Positions 24,294-31,841 of a stretch of 44,493 nt of DNA are shown here, piece by piece. This DNA comes from Bacteroidales bacterium UBA1714 (GTDB taxonomy: Bacteria > Bacteroidota > Bacteroidia > Bacteroidales > Paludibacteraceae). Below the pieces are notes generated by a model, which saw only the letters and a program-made list of their open reading frames with translations, searched no databases and was not told where the DNA came from. The stretch lies in NCBI GenBank assembly GCA_002317295.1, contig DCIY01000017.1:8573-53065 (forward strand). The letters are read 5' to 3'. How positions within the stretch are numbered: position 1 is the stretch's first letter; every line of letters begins with the position of its first letter. Position numbers and translations under genes: made by a program.

Positions 24294-24454
24294 TGACCTG
24301 CAAATACTGCCTGCTGTATGAATTAGGTCACTGTCGCAAGCAGCATCCCATGGACCCTAAAAAAGAGCCCCGTTACCTGCGTTTGCAGAACGGGACCCTT
24401 CTACATCTTGTCTTCGATTGTCAAGCGTGTGAAATGAAGATTTTCCAGAATTAG
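24293..24454 (+). CDS. Detached Cys-rich C-terminal tail of the U32 protein
   Basis: A 53-aa frame starting MTCKYCLLYELGHC and ending DCQACEMKIFQN, with paired Cys at C3/C6, C14 and the final C-x-x-C. I recognise this as the tail that is fused to the end of U32 proteins in other Bacteroidales. Its ATG overlaps the U32 stop as TGATG, so it can be translated by re-initiation and may rejoin the main chain as a metal-binding subunit. An ATG at 24257 would lie inside U32 and is less likely. It converges with the DUF1460 gene (4-bp overlap). Confidence 0.78.
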   Translation: MTCKYCLLYELGHCRKQHPMDPKKEPRYLRLQNGTLLHLVFDCQACEMKIFQN

Positions 24455-25389
24455 AACTCATTAAATCGTACTACGCGAATACCATTGAGCGCGTACTGCT
24501 CCAACGTGCGGGGTTCTACCATCACGCAACGACCGTTGAAACTGGCATGAATGAAGTGCATGGAGCCATACAGGTTGTAAGCCAAGGCTACGTGTGCCAG
24601 ATCCAAACCTTCGTGTGTATCCATGAATGTAATGATGTCTCCGTCTTGGATTTTGGACATAATGGCAGGATCGGTCAACTGATCATGGGTGAGGTAGTAG
24701 TAAGGGCCATTGGCCTCCAGCATCGCCTCCATTTGAGCAATACGGACACAGGCAACGGAATCGTTCTGCAACTGACGATAAGCCTCATGGTGACGAGACA
24801 TATAGTTAAACGTCTGCGGATGATTCACACCTCCCAGGTCTGCTGTAATCTCATGCATCAAACCGTTGGTTTGATTTTGCAAGAACCACTCGGAAGTATA
24901 GTGTACACGGGAGGCATATCCGTCAATCACACCTAAACGATAACGCATCTGCTGAATATTGTGCAGCAGCAGCTCATAGCTGGGTTTAGCATCAATTACC
25001 GAAGGTTTGGCGCGCAATATAAACGATTGACCATCGCCAAACTGCTGAATACTTTTGCCCTTTACCGTTAGGGCAAAGGCGGTACATTGCTCCACAAATA
25101 GGATGCAATCCGTCTTATCCAAAAACACCAACAAACGCTCGGGTTCACGTTCCAAAGTGCCCCCTACATATTCTGTTCCCAAAAACTGCAAAGCAATTTT
25201 GGAAACCAATTCATTCATCGAAAGATCGGCATCATCCTTCACTTGTGCATACACTTCTTGGAATACCTGTTTATTCACCGCAGTCTGTTCAGGATTCACG
25301 GCACCAGGACCATCAAAAGCAGTGGCTTTGGGATCAGAAGCGCAGCCTATCATGCAGAGCGCTAATGCAAAGAGGAAGAGTTTTTTCAT
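24451..25389 (-). CDS. DUF1460 lipoprotein (N-acetylmuramoyl-L-alanine amidase-like)
   Basis: A 312-aa protein with a lipobox MIGC (C16). The DUF1460 domain shows QFLGTEYVGGTLE, LDKTDCILFVEQC with the presumed nucleophile C95, YHSEWF-like HYTSEWFLQN, GDIITF and HVALAYN, followed by FIHASFNGRCVMVEPRTLEQY. NlpC/P60-related members cut the MurNAc-peptide amide bond. It is probably periplasmic and may act together with NamZ (11014) in recovering murein fragments. It is a single-gene transcript from the promoter at 25436-25467. Confidence 0.9.
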   Translation of the reverse strand: MKKLFLFALALCMIGCASDPKATAFDGPGAVNPEQTAVNKQVFQEVYAQVKDDADLSMNELVSKIALQFLGTEYVGGTLEREPERLLVFLDKTDCILFVEQCTAFALTVKGKSIQQFGDGQSFILRAKPSVIDAKPSYELLLHNIQQMRYRLGVIDGYASRVHYTSEWFLQNQTNGLMHEITADLGGVNHPQTFNYMSRHHEAYRQLQNDSVACVRIAQMEAMLEANGPYYYLTHDQLTDPAIMSKIQDGDIITFMDTHEGLDLAHVALAYNLYGSMHFIHASFNGRCVMVEPRTLEQYALNGIRVVRFNEF

Positions 25390-25435
25390 ACCAGTATTAA
25401 AAAACAGTTAATATTTGTTATTTTGAAATTCGATG

Positions 25436-25467
25436 CAAAGATAACATTTTTTGAGAATATACGCAAA
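25436..25467 (-). promoter_or_regulatory. Promoter of the DUF1460 gene
   Basis: Minus strand: TTTG (25467-25464), 20 nt, TATCTTTG (25443-25436). The extended -33 is TTTGCGTATA. Confidence 0.92.
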
Positions 25468-25491
25468 TTTTTAGGCATTTTTTTGAAATTA

Positions 25492-25523
25492 TTTGTCTAT
25501 ATCAACAATTTTTCGTAACTTTG
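25492..25523 (+). promoter_or_regulatory. Promoter of the tig-mpl-ctpA operon
   Basis: TTTG (25492-25495), 20 nt, TAACTTTG (25516-25523), followed by CACCCGCTTTT, a leader start shared with the tRNA promoters of this window. The leader to tig is about 45 nt. Confidence 0.92.
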
Positions 25524-25575
25524 CACCCGCTTTTTATGAAATAAAAAAATAATCAAAAAAAATTTATATATTCCT

Positions 25576-26910
25576 ATGAAAATTGAACAAAGTGAAGTAA
25601 AAGAGATGATGACCGTGCTCACGATGACATTGGAGCCGGCAGATTATCAGGAAGAGGTTCTTAAAGAACTGCGTCAAATTCGTCAAAAAGCCAATATCCC
25701 AGGGTTCCGTCCAGGTATGGTTCCCATGCCATTGGTCAAGAAAATGTATGGCAAGGGCGTAATGGCTGAGGTGCTCAATAAGACGATTGGCGCCAAGTTA
25801 GGCGAATACATTGAAAATGAGAAGCTCAACATATTGGGAGATCCTATGCCCAACGAAGAACTGACACCTGCCATGGATATGGACCATCAAGACACTTTCA
25901 CCTTTGCTTTTGATGTAGCTCTGGCTCCGGAATTTGATGCCAACCTAAGCGCTCGCAACAAGCTCACGCACTATACCATTACCGTGACCGACGAGATGGT
26001 AAACAACCAGATGAAAAGTTACGCCGAGCGTTTTGGCGAATATGTGGAAGCTGATGAATATAAACAGGGCGATGTACTCAAAGGACGAATGGTGGAGCAA
26101 AAAGAGGATGGCATCATCAAGGAGAATGCCATGATTAATCCTGCCTATATTCAGGAGAAGAAATCACAAGCATTATTCAAGGGTGCCAAGAAGGGTGACA
26201 TCATTACCATCAACCCCATGAAGGCATACAAGTCCGAAGTGGAAGTGGCTTCCATGTTGGATATTAAGAAAGAAGAAGCAGCAGAACTCAAGTCCGATTT
26301 TACGTTTGAGATTCAAGGTATCACCCGCCACGAGGCTGCCAAGATGGACGAAGAACTGTTTGCCAAGGTTTATGGTGAAAACCAAATTAAGGACGCCAAG
26401 GCATTTGAAGCCAAAGTGCGCGCCGAAATCGAAGAAAACATGGCAGAAGATGCCAAGTATAAATTTGGTCTGGATGTCAAAGCTGCCATCATGAAAAAGA
26501 TGGAAAAGGTTTCGTTGCCGGAAGATTTTCTCAAACGTTGGGTGAAACAAACCAATGAAAAACTGACCGACGAACAGTTGGAAAAGGATTTTCCACAAAT
26601 GGTGGAGGAACTGAAGTGGCATTTGGCTAAAGATCAGCTACTCAAGCACTACAATATCCAAGTGGAGAAAGAGGATGTTGAGGCTTATGCCAAAGAGGTG
26701 GCTAAAATGCAGTTTATGCAATATGGTCTCATGCACGTAGACGATCAGTACCTCACCTCCTATGCCCAGGAGATGCTCAAAAAGGACGATCAGTTGCGCG
26801 GCATCGTAGAACGTGTGGCAGAAAATAAGATTTACGAAGCCATTAAGAGCGTTGTCAAACTGGAGGAAACCGCCATCTCGCACGAAGAATTCGGAAAACT
26901 ATTTGCATAA
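25576..26910 (+). CDS. tig: Trigger factor
   Basis: This ribosome-associated chaperone contacts nascent chains at the exit tunnel. The 444-aa product has the ribosome-docking loop IPGFRPGMVPMPLVKKMYG (GFRPG at 43-47), a divergent middle PPIase-like region (about 150-245) and the helical C-terminal arms with many Glu/Lys. The length is normal. The middle domain lacks obvious FKBP active-site aromatics, as I recall is usual in this phylum. It is the first gene of its operon; mpl starts 14 nt after the stop. Confidence 0.95.
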   Translation: MKIEQSEVKEMMTVLTMTLEPADYQEEVLKELRQIRQKANIPGFRPGMVPMPLVKKMYGKGVMAEVLNKTIGAKLGEYIENEKLNILGDPMPNEELTPAMDMDHQDTFTFAFDVALAPEFDANLSARNKLTHYTITVTDEMVNNQMKSYAERFGEYVEADEYKQGDVLKGRMVEQKEDGIIKENAMINPAYIQEKKSQALFKGAKKGDIITINPMKAYKSEVEVASMLDIKKEEAAELKSDFTFEIQGITRHEAAKMDEELFAKVYGENQIKDAKAFEAKVRAEIEENMAEDAKYKFGLDVKAAIMKKMEKVSLPEDFLKRWVKQTNEKLTDEQLEKDFPQMVEELKWHLAKDQLLKHYNIQVEKEDVEAYAKEVAKMQFMQYGLMHVDDQYLTSYAQEMLKKDDQLRGIVERVAENKIYEAIKSVVKLEETAISHEEFGKLFA

Positions 26911-26924
26911 TCCCTATTTGCTCT

Positions 26925-28247
26925 ATGCGCATACACTTTATTGCCATCGGAGGCGCTGCCATGCACAATCTGGCATTGGCTGTAGCCAGTAAAAAAGGAT
27001 ATCTTGTCACCGGATCCGATGATGAAATTTTCGATCCGGCCCTGACTCATCTGCGTGAAGCTGGTTTGTTGCCAGACCAAATGGGTTGGCATCCGGAACG
27101 CATAACGCCCGATATCGACGCGATTATCTTGGGCATGCACGCGCGCCAGGACAATCCGGAGTTGTTGCGTGCCCGGGAACTGGGCATTCGCATTTATTCC
27201 TTTCCGGAGTACTTGTATGAGCAAACCAAAGACAAAACGCGTATTGTAGTAGGGGGAAGTCATGGTAAAACGACCACTACTTCCATGATTCTGTATGCGA
27301 TGCAACGCTTGGGCATCGAGGCCGACTACATGGTGGGGGCGCAGATTGAGGGATTTGAGCGAATGGTACGGTTGAGCGACAGTGCCAAGATTGCCGTTTT
27401 TGAAGGGGATGAGTATCTGACCAGCCCGTTGGATCGTCGCAGCAAATTCTTGTGGTACCATCCTCATGTGGCTATATTGACCGGTATTGCATGGGACCAT
27501 ATCAATGTCTTCCCTGTTTTTGCCGACTATGTGGACACCTTCCGCCAGTTTGTGGACAGTTTTGAACCGAACGGGAAGTTTATTTACTACGAAGGCGATG
27601 AAAACCTGCGCAAGATTGCCGCCGGTGCCCGCCAGGATATCACACGCCTGCCATACCACGAATATGAGGGGAATGCGGCGATGAGTATCTTTGGTCGGCA
27701 TAATATGCAAAATCTTCAAGCTGCCTGTCTGGCATGCCAACAGATTGGGATATGTCCCGAAGATTTCTATCGGGAGATAGCCTCCTTCCATGGTGCCAGC
27801 AACCGGTTGGAATGGGTAGGAGAGTGCGGCAACAATGTAGCATACAAGGATTTTGCCCATTCGCCTTCCAAACTGCGTGCCACCGTGAATGCAGTCAAAG
27901 AGCATTATCCTGACAAGAAACTGGTGGCCTGCATGGAGTTGCATACTTTCTCCAGTCTGATGGCAGACTTTTTGCCTCAATATAAGAATTGTATGCAAGA
28001 TGCCGATGTGGCGTTGGTGTATTTCAATCCCAAAGTGATTGAGCACAAACGCCTGACACCCATTACACCAGAACAGGTACGCCAGGCTTTTGCCACCGAT
28101 AATGTGGAGGTGTTTACCTCCAGTCCCCAACTGCAGGAACGTTTGCGTCAGGAAACCTATGACAACACTGCCCTGCTGATGATGTCGTCCGGCACGTTTG
28201 ACGGTATCGATATTCCTGCTTTTGAAAAAGAATTGATTCATGGATAA
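26925..28247 (+). CDS. mpl: Murein peptide ligase (Mpl-type Mur ligase)
   Basis: Mpl joins recycled L-Ala-D-Glu-mDAP tripeptide to UDP-MurNAc with ATP. The 440-aa product has the N-terminal Rossmann part (HFIAIGGAAMHNLA), the ATP loop GSHGKTTT (111-118), FEGDEYLTS and AWDHINVF in the central domain, and a C-terminal domain with YKDFAHSPSK. The pattern is Mpl-like rather than MurC-like because the start reads IHFIAIGG-AAMHNLA and the DEY/DHxN spacing matches Mpl, but MurC-like use cannot be excluded. It overlaps the dCMP deaminase by 8 nt. Confidence 0.88.
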   Translation: MRIHFIAIGGAAMHNLALAVASKKGYLVTGSDDEIFDPALTHLREAGLLPDQMGWHPERITPDIDAIILGMHARQDNPELLRARELGIRIYSFPEYLYEQTKDKTRIVVGGSHGKTTTTSMILYAMQRLGIEADYMVGAQIEGFERMVRLSDSAKIAVFEGDEYLTSPLDRRSKFLWYHPHVAILTGIAWDHINVFPVFADYVDTFRQFVDSFEPNGKFIYYEGDENLRKIAAGARQDITRLPYHEYEGNAAMSIFGRHNMQNLQAACLACQQIGICPEDFYREIASFHGASNRLEWVGECGNNVAYKDFAHSPSKLRATVNAVKEHYPDKKLVACMELHTFSSLMADFLPQYKNCMQDADVALVYFNPKVIEHKRLTPITPEQVRQAFATDNVEVFTSSPQLQERLRQETYDNTALLMMSSGTFDGIDIPAFEKELIHG

Positions 28248-28659
28248 ACAACAACGCCGCGATTATTTGTACATGCGTATGGCACGCGTGTGGTCAGAAA
28301 ACTCCTATTGCGTTCGCCGCAAGGTGGGGGCTTTGTTGGTCAAAGACCAAATGATTATCTCGGACGGATACAATGGTACTCCTTCGGGATTTGAGAATCG
28401 TTGTGAGGATGACAACAACACTTCATTGCCCTATGTGCTGCACGCAGAAGCGAATGCCATCACCAAAGTAGCCCGTTCCAACAATTCTGCCAATGGAGCT
28501 ACTCTTTATGTCACGGCATCCCCATGTATGGAGTGCTCCAAACTGATTATCCAATGCGGTATTCAGCGAGTGGTATATGGCGAGGAGTACCGATTAATGG
28601 ATGGAGTGGAACTGCTTCGCAAAGCAGGCATTCAGGTAGAATTTTTGCCCATGGATTGA
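28240..28659 (+). CDS. dCMP deaminase
   Basis: A 139-aa zinc deaminase converting dCMP to dUMP for thymidylate synthesis. The zinc site is HAEAN (H68, catalytic E70) with PCMEC (C96, C99). The GYNGTPSGF segment is typical of dCMP deaminases rather than cytidine deaminases. It is translationally coupled to mpl; ctpA follows after 21 nt. It complements dut in the neighbouring operon. Confidence 0.94.
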   Translation: MDKQQRRDYLYMRMARVWSENSYCVRRKVGALLVKDQMIISDGYNGTPSGFENRCEDDNNTSLPYVLHAEANAITKVARSNNSANGATLYVTASPCMECSKLIIQCGIQRVVYGEEYRLMDGVELLRKAGIQVEFLPMD

Positions 28660-28680
28660 TCCGGAGGGCATTGCCATAAA

Positions 28681-30294
28681 ATGAAAAAATACCTTTTACC
28701 GACCGTAACCATTGTAGCCCTGATGATAGGGTTACTTTTAGGCAACGCTTTGTCCAACAAAGCGAATGCCCAACGTTTTGTGATTCAAAACGGTCAAATC
28801 TATCAACAACCCGATTCTAAAATCAATCAGTTACTGCAACTCATTAACGCTTCTTATGTCGAGTCCATCAACTTGGATAGTATCACGGAAGAAGTGATGC
28901 AGGAAATGGTACAAAAACTCGATCCCCACTCGGCTTATATTCCCAAAAAAGATCTTGAGATGGTCAATTCCGAATTATCTGCCTCCTTCTCGGGCATTGG
29001 TGTACAGTTCTCCATTATGAACGATACCGTGCACATTGTGGCTGTTATTTCAGGAGGTCCCTGCGAAGGATTGGGGGTGATGGCGGGGGATAAGATCATT
29101 ACCGTGGACGATTCGGTGTTTACGGGAAAACAGATGACCAACGAAAAAGTGATGCATTCCCTTCGGGGCGAAAAGGGGACGCTGGTTAAACTGGGTATTA
29201 TGCGCCAGGGAGAATCCGAATTATTGTCCTTTACCGTGACTCGAGGCGATATACCGGTTCACTCCGTCGATGCCAAGTTTATCGTATCCGCCCCTAAAAC
29301 GGGTGAAAAAATAGGGTTTGTTCGCGTCAACAAGTTTGGTGAAAACACCTACGAAGAATTTTTGTCTGCCCTCAATACACTGAAGAATCAGGGGGCGACA
29401 TCCTATATCGTGGATCTAAGGGAAAATTCCGGTGGATATATGGATCAGGCCATAAAAATGGCCAATGAATTTCTGCCTGCAGGAGCCATGATTGTGTACG
29501 CCAAAGGACGGGCTTATCCCAAGTTTGAAGCCACAGCAACCGGTACCGGAAGATTCAAAAAGGCCAAACTGGTTGTACTGATTGACGATTTTTCCGCCTC
29601 TGCCAGCGAGATTTTTGCCGGAGCCATGCAGGACAATGATCGAGCCACCATTGTCGGACGTCGCTCGTTTGGTAAGGGATTGGTTCAGCAACAAATGCCA
29701 CTCATGGACGGAAGTGCCGTACGCTTAACCGTCGCCCGCTACTATACCCCTTCCGGACGCTGTATTCAAAAACCCTATACCATGGGGGACCAGGAAGATT
29801 ATGCCAAGGAACTGTATGAGCGATACGAACGGGGAGAGTTCTTCTCTCAGGATAGCATTTCTTACCAGGATACCACTGTATATTATACCCAATCAGGTCG
29901 TGTGGTGCATGGCGGAGGCGGCATTATGCCCGATGTGTTTGTCGGTAGAGACACTTCGCTGGTGACTCCTTACTACAATCGCATTATCAATCGGGGTTTG
30001 ACCTACCAGTTTGCCCTTCGTTATACTGATGAGCACCGCAAGGAACTGAGCCGTTATACCTCATGGTCCTCGTTGGAAAACCATTTGCTCCAAACCAATT
30101 GGATGCCAGAACTGGTACAATTCTGCCAGGACAAAGGAATAGCGCCCAATGACCATGACCTGGCCATTTCACGGCTGCTATTACAACGATTGGTCAACGC
30201 CTATATTGTACGCAATCTATTGGGGGATGAGGGTTTCTACCCACTCTTTGAGCGGGATGATGAGATCTCACGCGCCGCTTTAGAACAGTTTTAA
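28681..30294 (+). CDS. C-terminal processing protease (S41, CtpA/Prc type)
   Basis: A periplasmic serine protease of 537 aa. It has a signal/anchor segment (residues 1-30), a PDZ domain (about 95-180, FSGIGVQFS...GLGVMAGDKIITVDD) and an S41 core. The Ser/Lys dyad is S307 in DDFSASASEIFAGAMQD and K332 in SFGKGLVQ, the same 25-residue spacing as Prc. It is likely to trim envelope proteins. It is followed after 21 nt by the transglutaminase-like lipoprotein. Confidence 0.94.
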   Translation: MKKYLLPTVTIVALMIGLLLGNALSNKANAQRFVIQNGQIYQQPDSKINQLLQLINASYVESINLDSITEEVMQEMVQKLDPHSAYIPKKDLEMVNSELSASFSGIGVQFSIMNDTVHIVAVISGGPCEGLGVMAGDKIITVDDSVFTGKQMTNEKVMHSLRGEKGTLVKLGIMRQGESELLSFTVTRGDIPVHSVDAKFIVSAPKTGEKIGFVRVNKFGENTYEEFLSALNTLKNQGATSYIVDLRENSGGYMDQAIKMANEFLPAGAMIVYAKGRAYPKFEATATGTGRFKKAKLVVLIDDFSASASEIFAGAMQDNDRATIVGRRSFGKGLVQQQMPLMDGSAVRLTVARYYTPSGRCIQKPYTMGDQEDYAKELYERYERGEFFSQDSISYQDTTVYYTQSGRVVHGGGGIMPDVFVGRDTSLVTPYYNRIINRGLTYQFALRYTDEHRKELSRYTSWSSLENHLLQTNWMPELVQFCQDKGIAPNDHDLAISRLLLQRLVNAYIVRNLLGDEGFYPLFERDDEISRAALEQF

Positions 30295-30315
30295 TATCAA
30301 ACACACCTTTTATCC

Positions 30316-31635
30316 ATGAAAAACATCCTGTTATTAGGCACCATCAGCCTCATGTTGGTTGCTTGTCACCGTTCATCCACTCCCGCCTATACATGGGAGC
30401 AGGATTTGGCCCAACGTCTCGAACGAGAGTTTTCATTAACCCGAGAAGAAGTTCGTACTGCCATAGCCGAGATTATTCCCGAAGTGACGGACGAACAAAT
30501 CGATGGTTGGATTGCTGTTGGCCATCTGGAAACCATGCAACGAGACGGTCAAACGTATTTCTTCCGTCGATCCATCAATAACCTGTTCCGCCTGGACAGT
30601 CTGTGCCATGCACGCAAACTGGCCCAACAAAAACCATTTAACGATTCGGCCCGTGGCACCAGCATTGACAGCCATAAGCAACATCAGGCCGAGTCGCTAC
30701 GCCAGATAGTGGTGGAGCAGACGCCCATATCTTGCCCGCGCCACCTGCACGTGAACATGCGGATTGTGGTGGATGCGGATGCCGTACCCGCCGGAGAGAT
30801 TGTACGATGCTGGATGCCCTATCCTCGTGCCGATGTCGCCCGACAAACCGATATCGTGTTTGGCAGCGCCAACCGTCCCGTCATTTTCTCTCCTCGGGGT
30901 TCCACTCACTCTTCCACATATATGGAAGCCATTGCCAAGGATGGAGAACCGACCATATTTGAGCAGTCGTTTGACTATACTCTACACGCCGAATATCGTC
31001 CTTTTACCAACCAGCAGGTGATGCCTTACGATACTGCCTCGGATATCTATCGTTACTATACCGCCGAACGGCAAAACCATATCCGCTTCACACCCCAGAT
31101 GCGCGCATTGAGTGATTCGCTCACAGCAGGACTGGATAACCCTCTGGACAAACTGCGTGCCCTGTACGACTATGTGGACGCCTTTCCATGGGCTGGGGCC
31201 CGCGATTATTCCACCATCGAGAATATCCCCGAATATGTGCTCCATTATCACCATGGTGATTGTGGCGAACAAACGCTGCTTTTGCTCACATTGGCTCGCA
31301 TAGCCGGTTTGCCCTGCCGTTTCCAAAGTGGATTAACTACCGCAGAACAAGATTGGAATATGCACGACTGGAGCGAGTTTTATTTTGAGGGCATCGGTTG
31401 GGTGCCCGTTGATGTGAGTCGCGGCGCGATGCATTATCCGGGCGTTCCCAGCGATTTTTACCTATTTGGCATTGATAATGAACGGTTGATTGTCAACAAC
31501 GATTACGGTATGCCGCTCTCCCCTGCCAAACAATTTCCACGCAGCGATGCCGTCGATTTTCAGCGCGGTGAAGTGGAGTGGCGCGGAGGCAACCTTTATT
31601 ATAACGTATGGTCATTTAACATGACTTACGAATAA
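30316..31635 (+). CDS. Transglutaminase-like lipoprotein
   Basis: A 439-aa lipoprotein (lipobox LVAC, C17). After an N-terminal helical part and a beta region (about 140-245), a transglutaminase core carries the Cys-His-Asp triad: HHGDCGEQT (C316), NMHDWSEF (H350) and VPVDVSRG (D366). In bacteria such domains are often proteases or peptidases rather than cross-linkers. It is the last gene of the tig operon, followed by the TAGAAC array and a strong terminator. Confidence 0.9.
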   Translation: MKNILLLGTISLMLVACHRSSTPAYTWEQDLAQRLEREFSLTREEVRTAIAEIIPEVTDEQIDGWIAVGHLETMQRDGQTYFFRRSINNLFRLDSLCHARKLAQQKPFNDSARGTSIDSHKQHQAESLRQIVVEQTPISCPRHLHVNMRIVVDADAVPAGEIVRCWMPYPRADVARQTDIVFGSANRPVIFSPRGSTHSSTYMEAIAKDGEPTIFEQSFDYTLHAEYRPFTNQQVMPYDTASDIYRYYTAERQNHIRFTPQMRALSDSLTAGLDNPLDKLRALYDYVDAFPWAGARDYSTIENIPEYVLHYHHGDCGEQTLLLLTLARIAGLPCRFQSGLTTAEQDWNMHDWSEFYFEGIGWVPVDVSRGAMHYPGVPSDFYLFGIDNERLIVNNDYGMPLSPAKQFPRSDAVDFQRGEVEWRGGNLYYNVWSFNMTYE

Positions 31636-31645
31636 ACACCGACAC

Positions 31646-31708
31646 AAATAGAACCGATAGAACAATAGAACAAATAGAACAGATAGAACAAGATAGAACT
31701 GGTAGAAC
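31646..31708 (+). repeat. Seven spaced TAGAAC repeats
   Basis: Seven copies of TAGAAC are separated by 2-4 variable nucleotides between the transglutaminase stop and the terminator (array start about 31646). The period is 8 to 10 nt and is less regular than the heptamer arrays. The last copy runs straight into the terminator stem. Confidence 0.93.
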
Positions 31709-31740
31709 AAAAGAAGCTCGCAAGTGCGAGCTTCTTTTGT
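31707..31740. terminator. Bidirectional terminator, 16-bp perfect stem
   Basis: ACAAAAGAAGCTCGCA (31707-31722) pairs perfectly with 31725-31740, with a 2-nt loop. Both strands end in CTTTTGT, so it can stop the tig operon from one side and the tRNA from the other. Confidence 0.93.
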
Positions 31741-31814
31741 GGTCCCACTAGGGCTTGAACCTAGGACCCCCTGATTATGAGTCAGGTGCTACTAACCAAC
31801 TGAGCTATGAGACC
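31740..31814 (-). tRNA. tRNA with CAT anticodon (Met or Ile2)
   Basis: A 75-nt cloverleaf: acceptor GGTCTCA/TGGGACC with one G-T pair, D-arm from GCTC, anticodon stem TGA around loop CTCATAA (anticodon CAT), T-arm CTAGG/CCTAG and discriminator A. CAT can be elongator Met or lysidine-modified Ile; I cannot decide. The loop pairs are not those of an initiator. It lies 27 nt downstream of the OmpA-family gene. Confidence 0.92.
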
Positions 31815-31816
31815 CC

Positions 31817-31835
31817 CCGCAGGTTAACCCTGCGG
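31817..31835. terminator. Hairpin between the OmpA-family gene and the tRNA
   Basis: A 7-bp stem CCGCAGG/CCTGCGG with a 5-nt loop, starting 6 nt after the OmpA-family stop (minus strand). There is no T-run, so it is a weak terminator or an mRNA 3' stabiliser. The tRNA may be processed from the same transcript. Confidence 0.6.
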
Positions 31836-31841
31836 TGTATA

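Noticed and set aside
26832..28241. 469-codon open frame on the minus strand opposite mpl
   Set aside because: It is the exact shadow of a well-supported Mur ligase, with no recognisable domain and no promoter; open only through codon bias.
31740..31814. Initiator tRNA-Met
   Set aside because: The acceptor stem is fully paired at its first position and the anticodon stem lacks the three G-C pairs of initiators.
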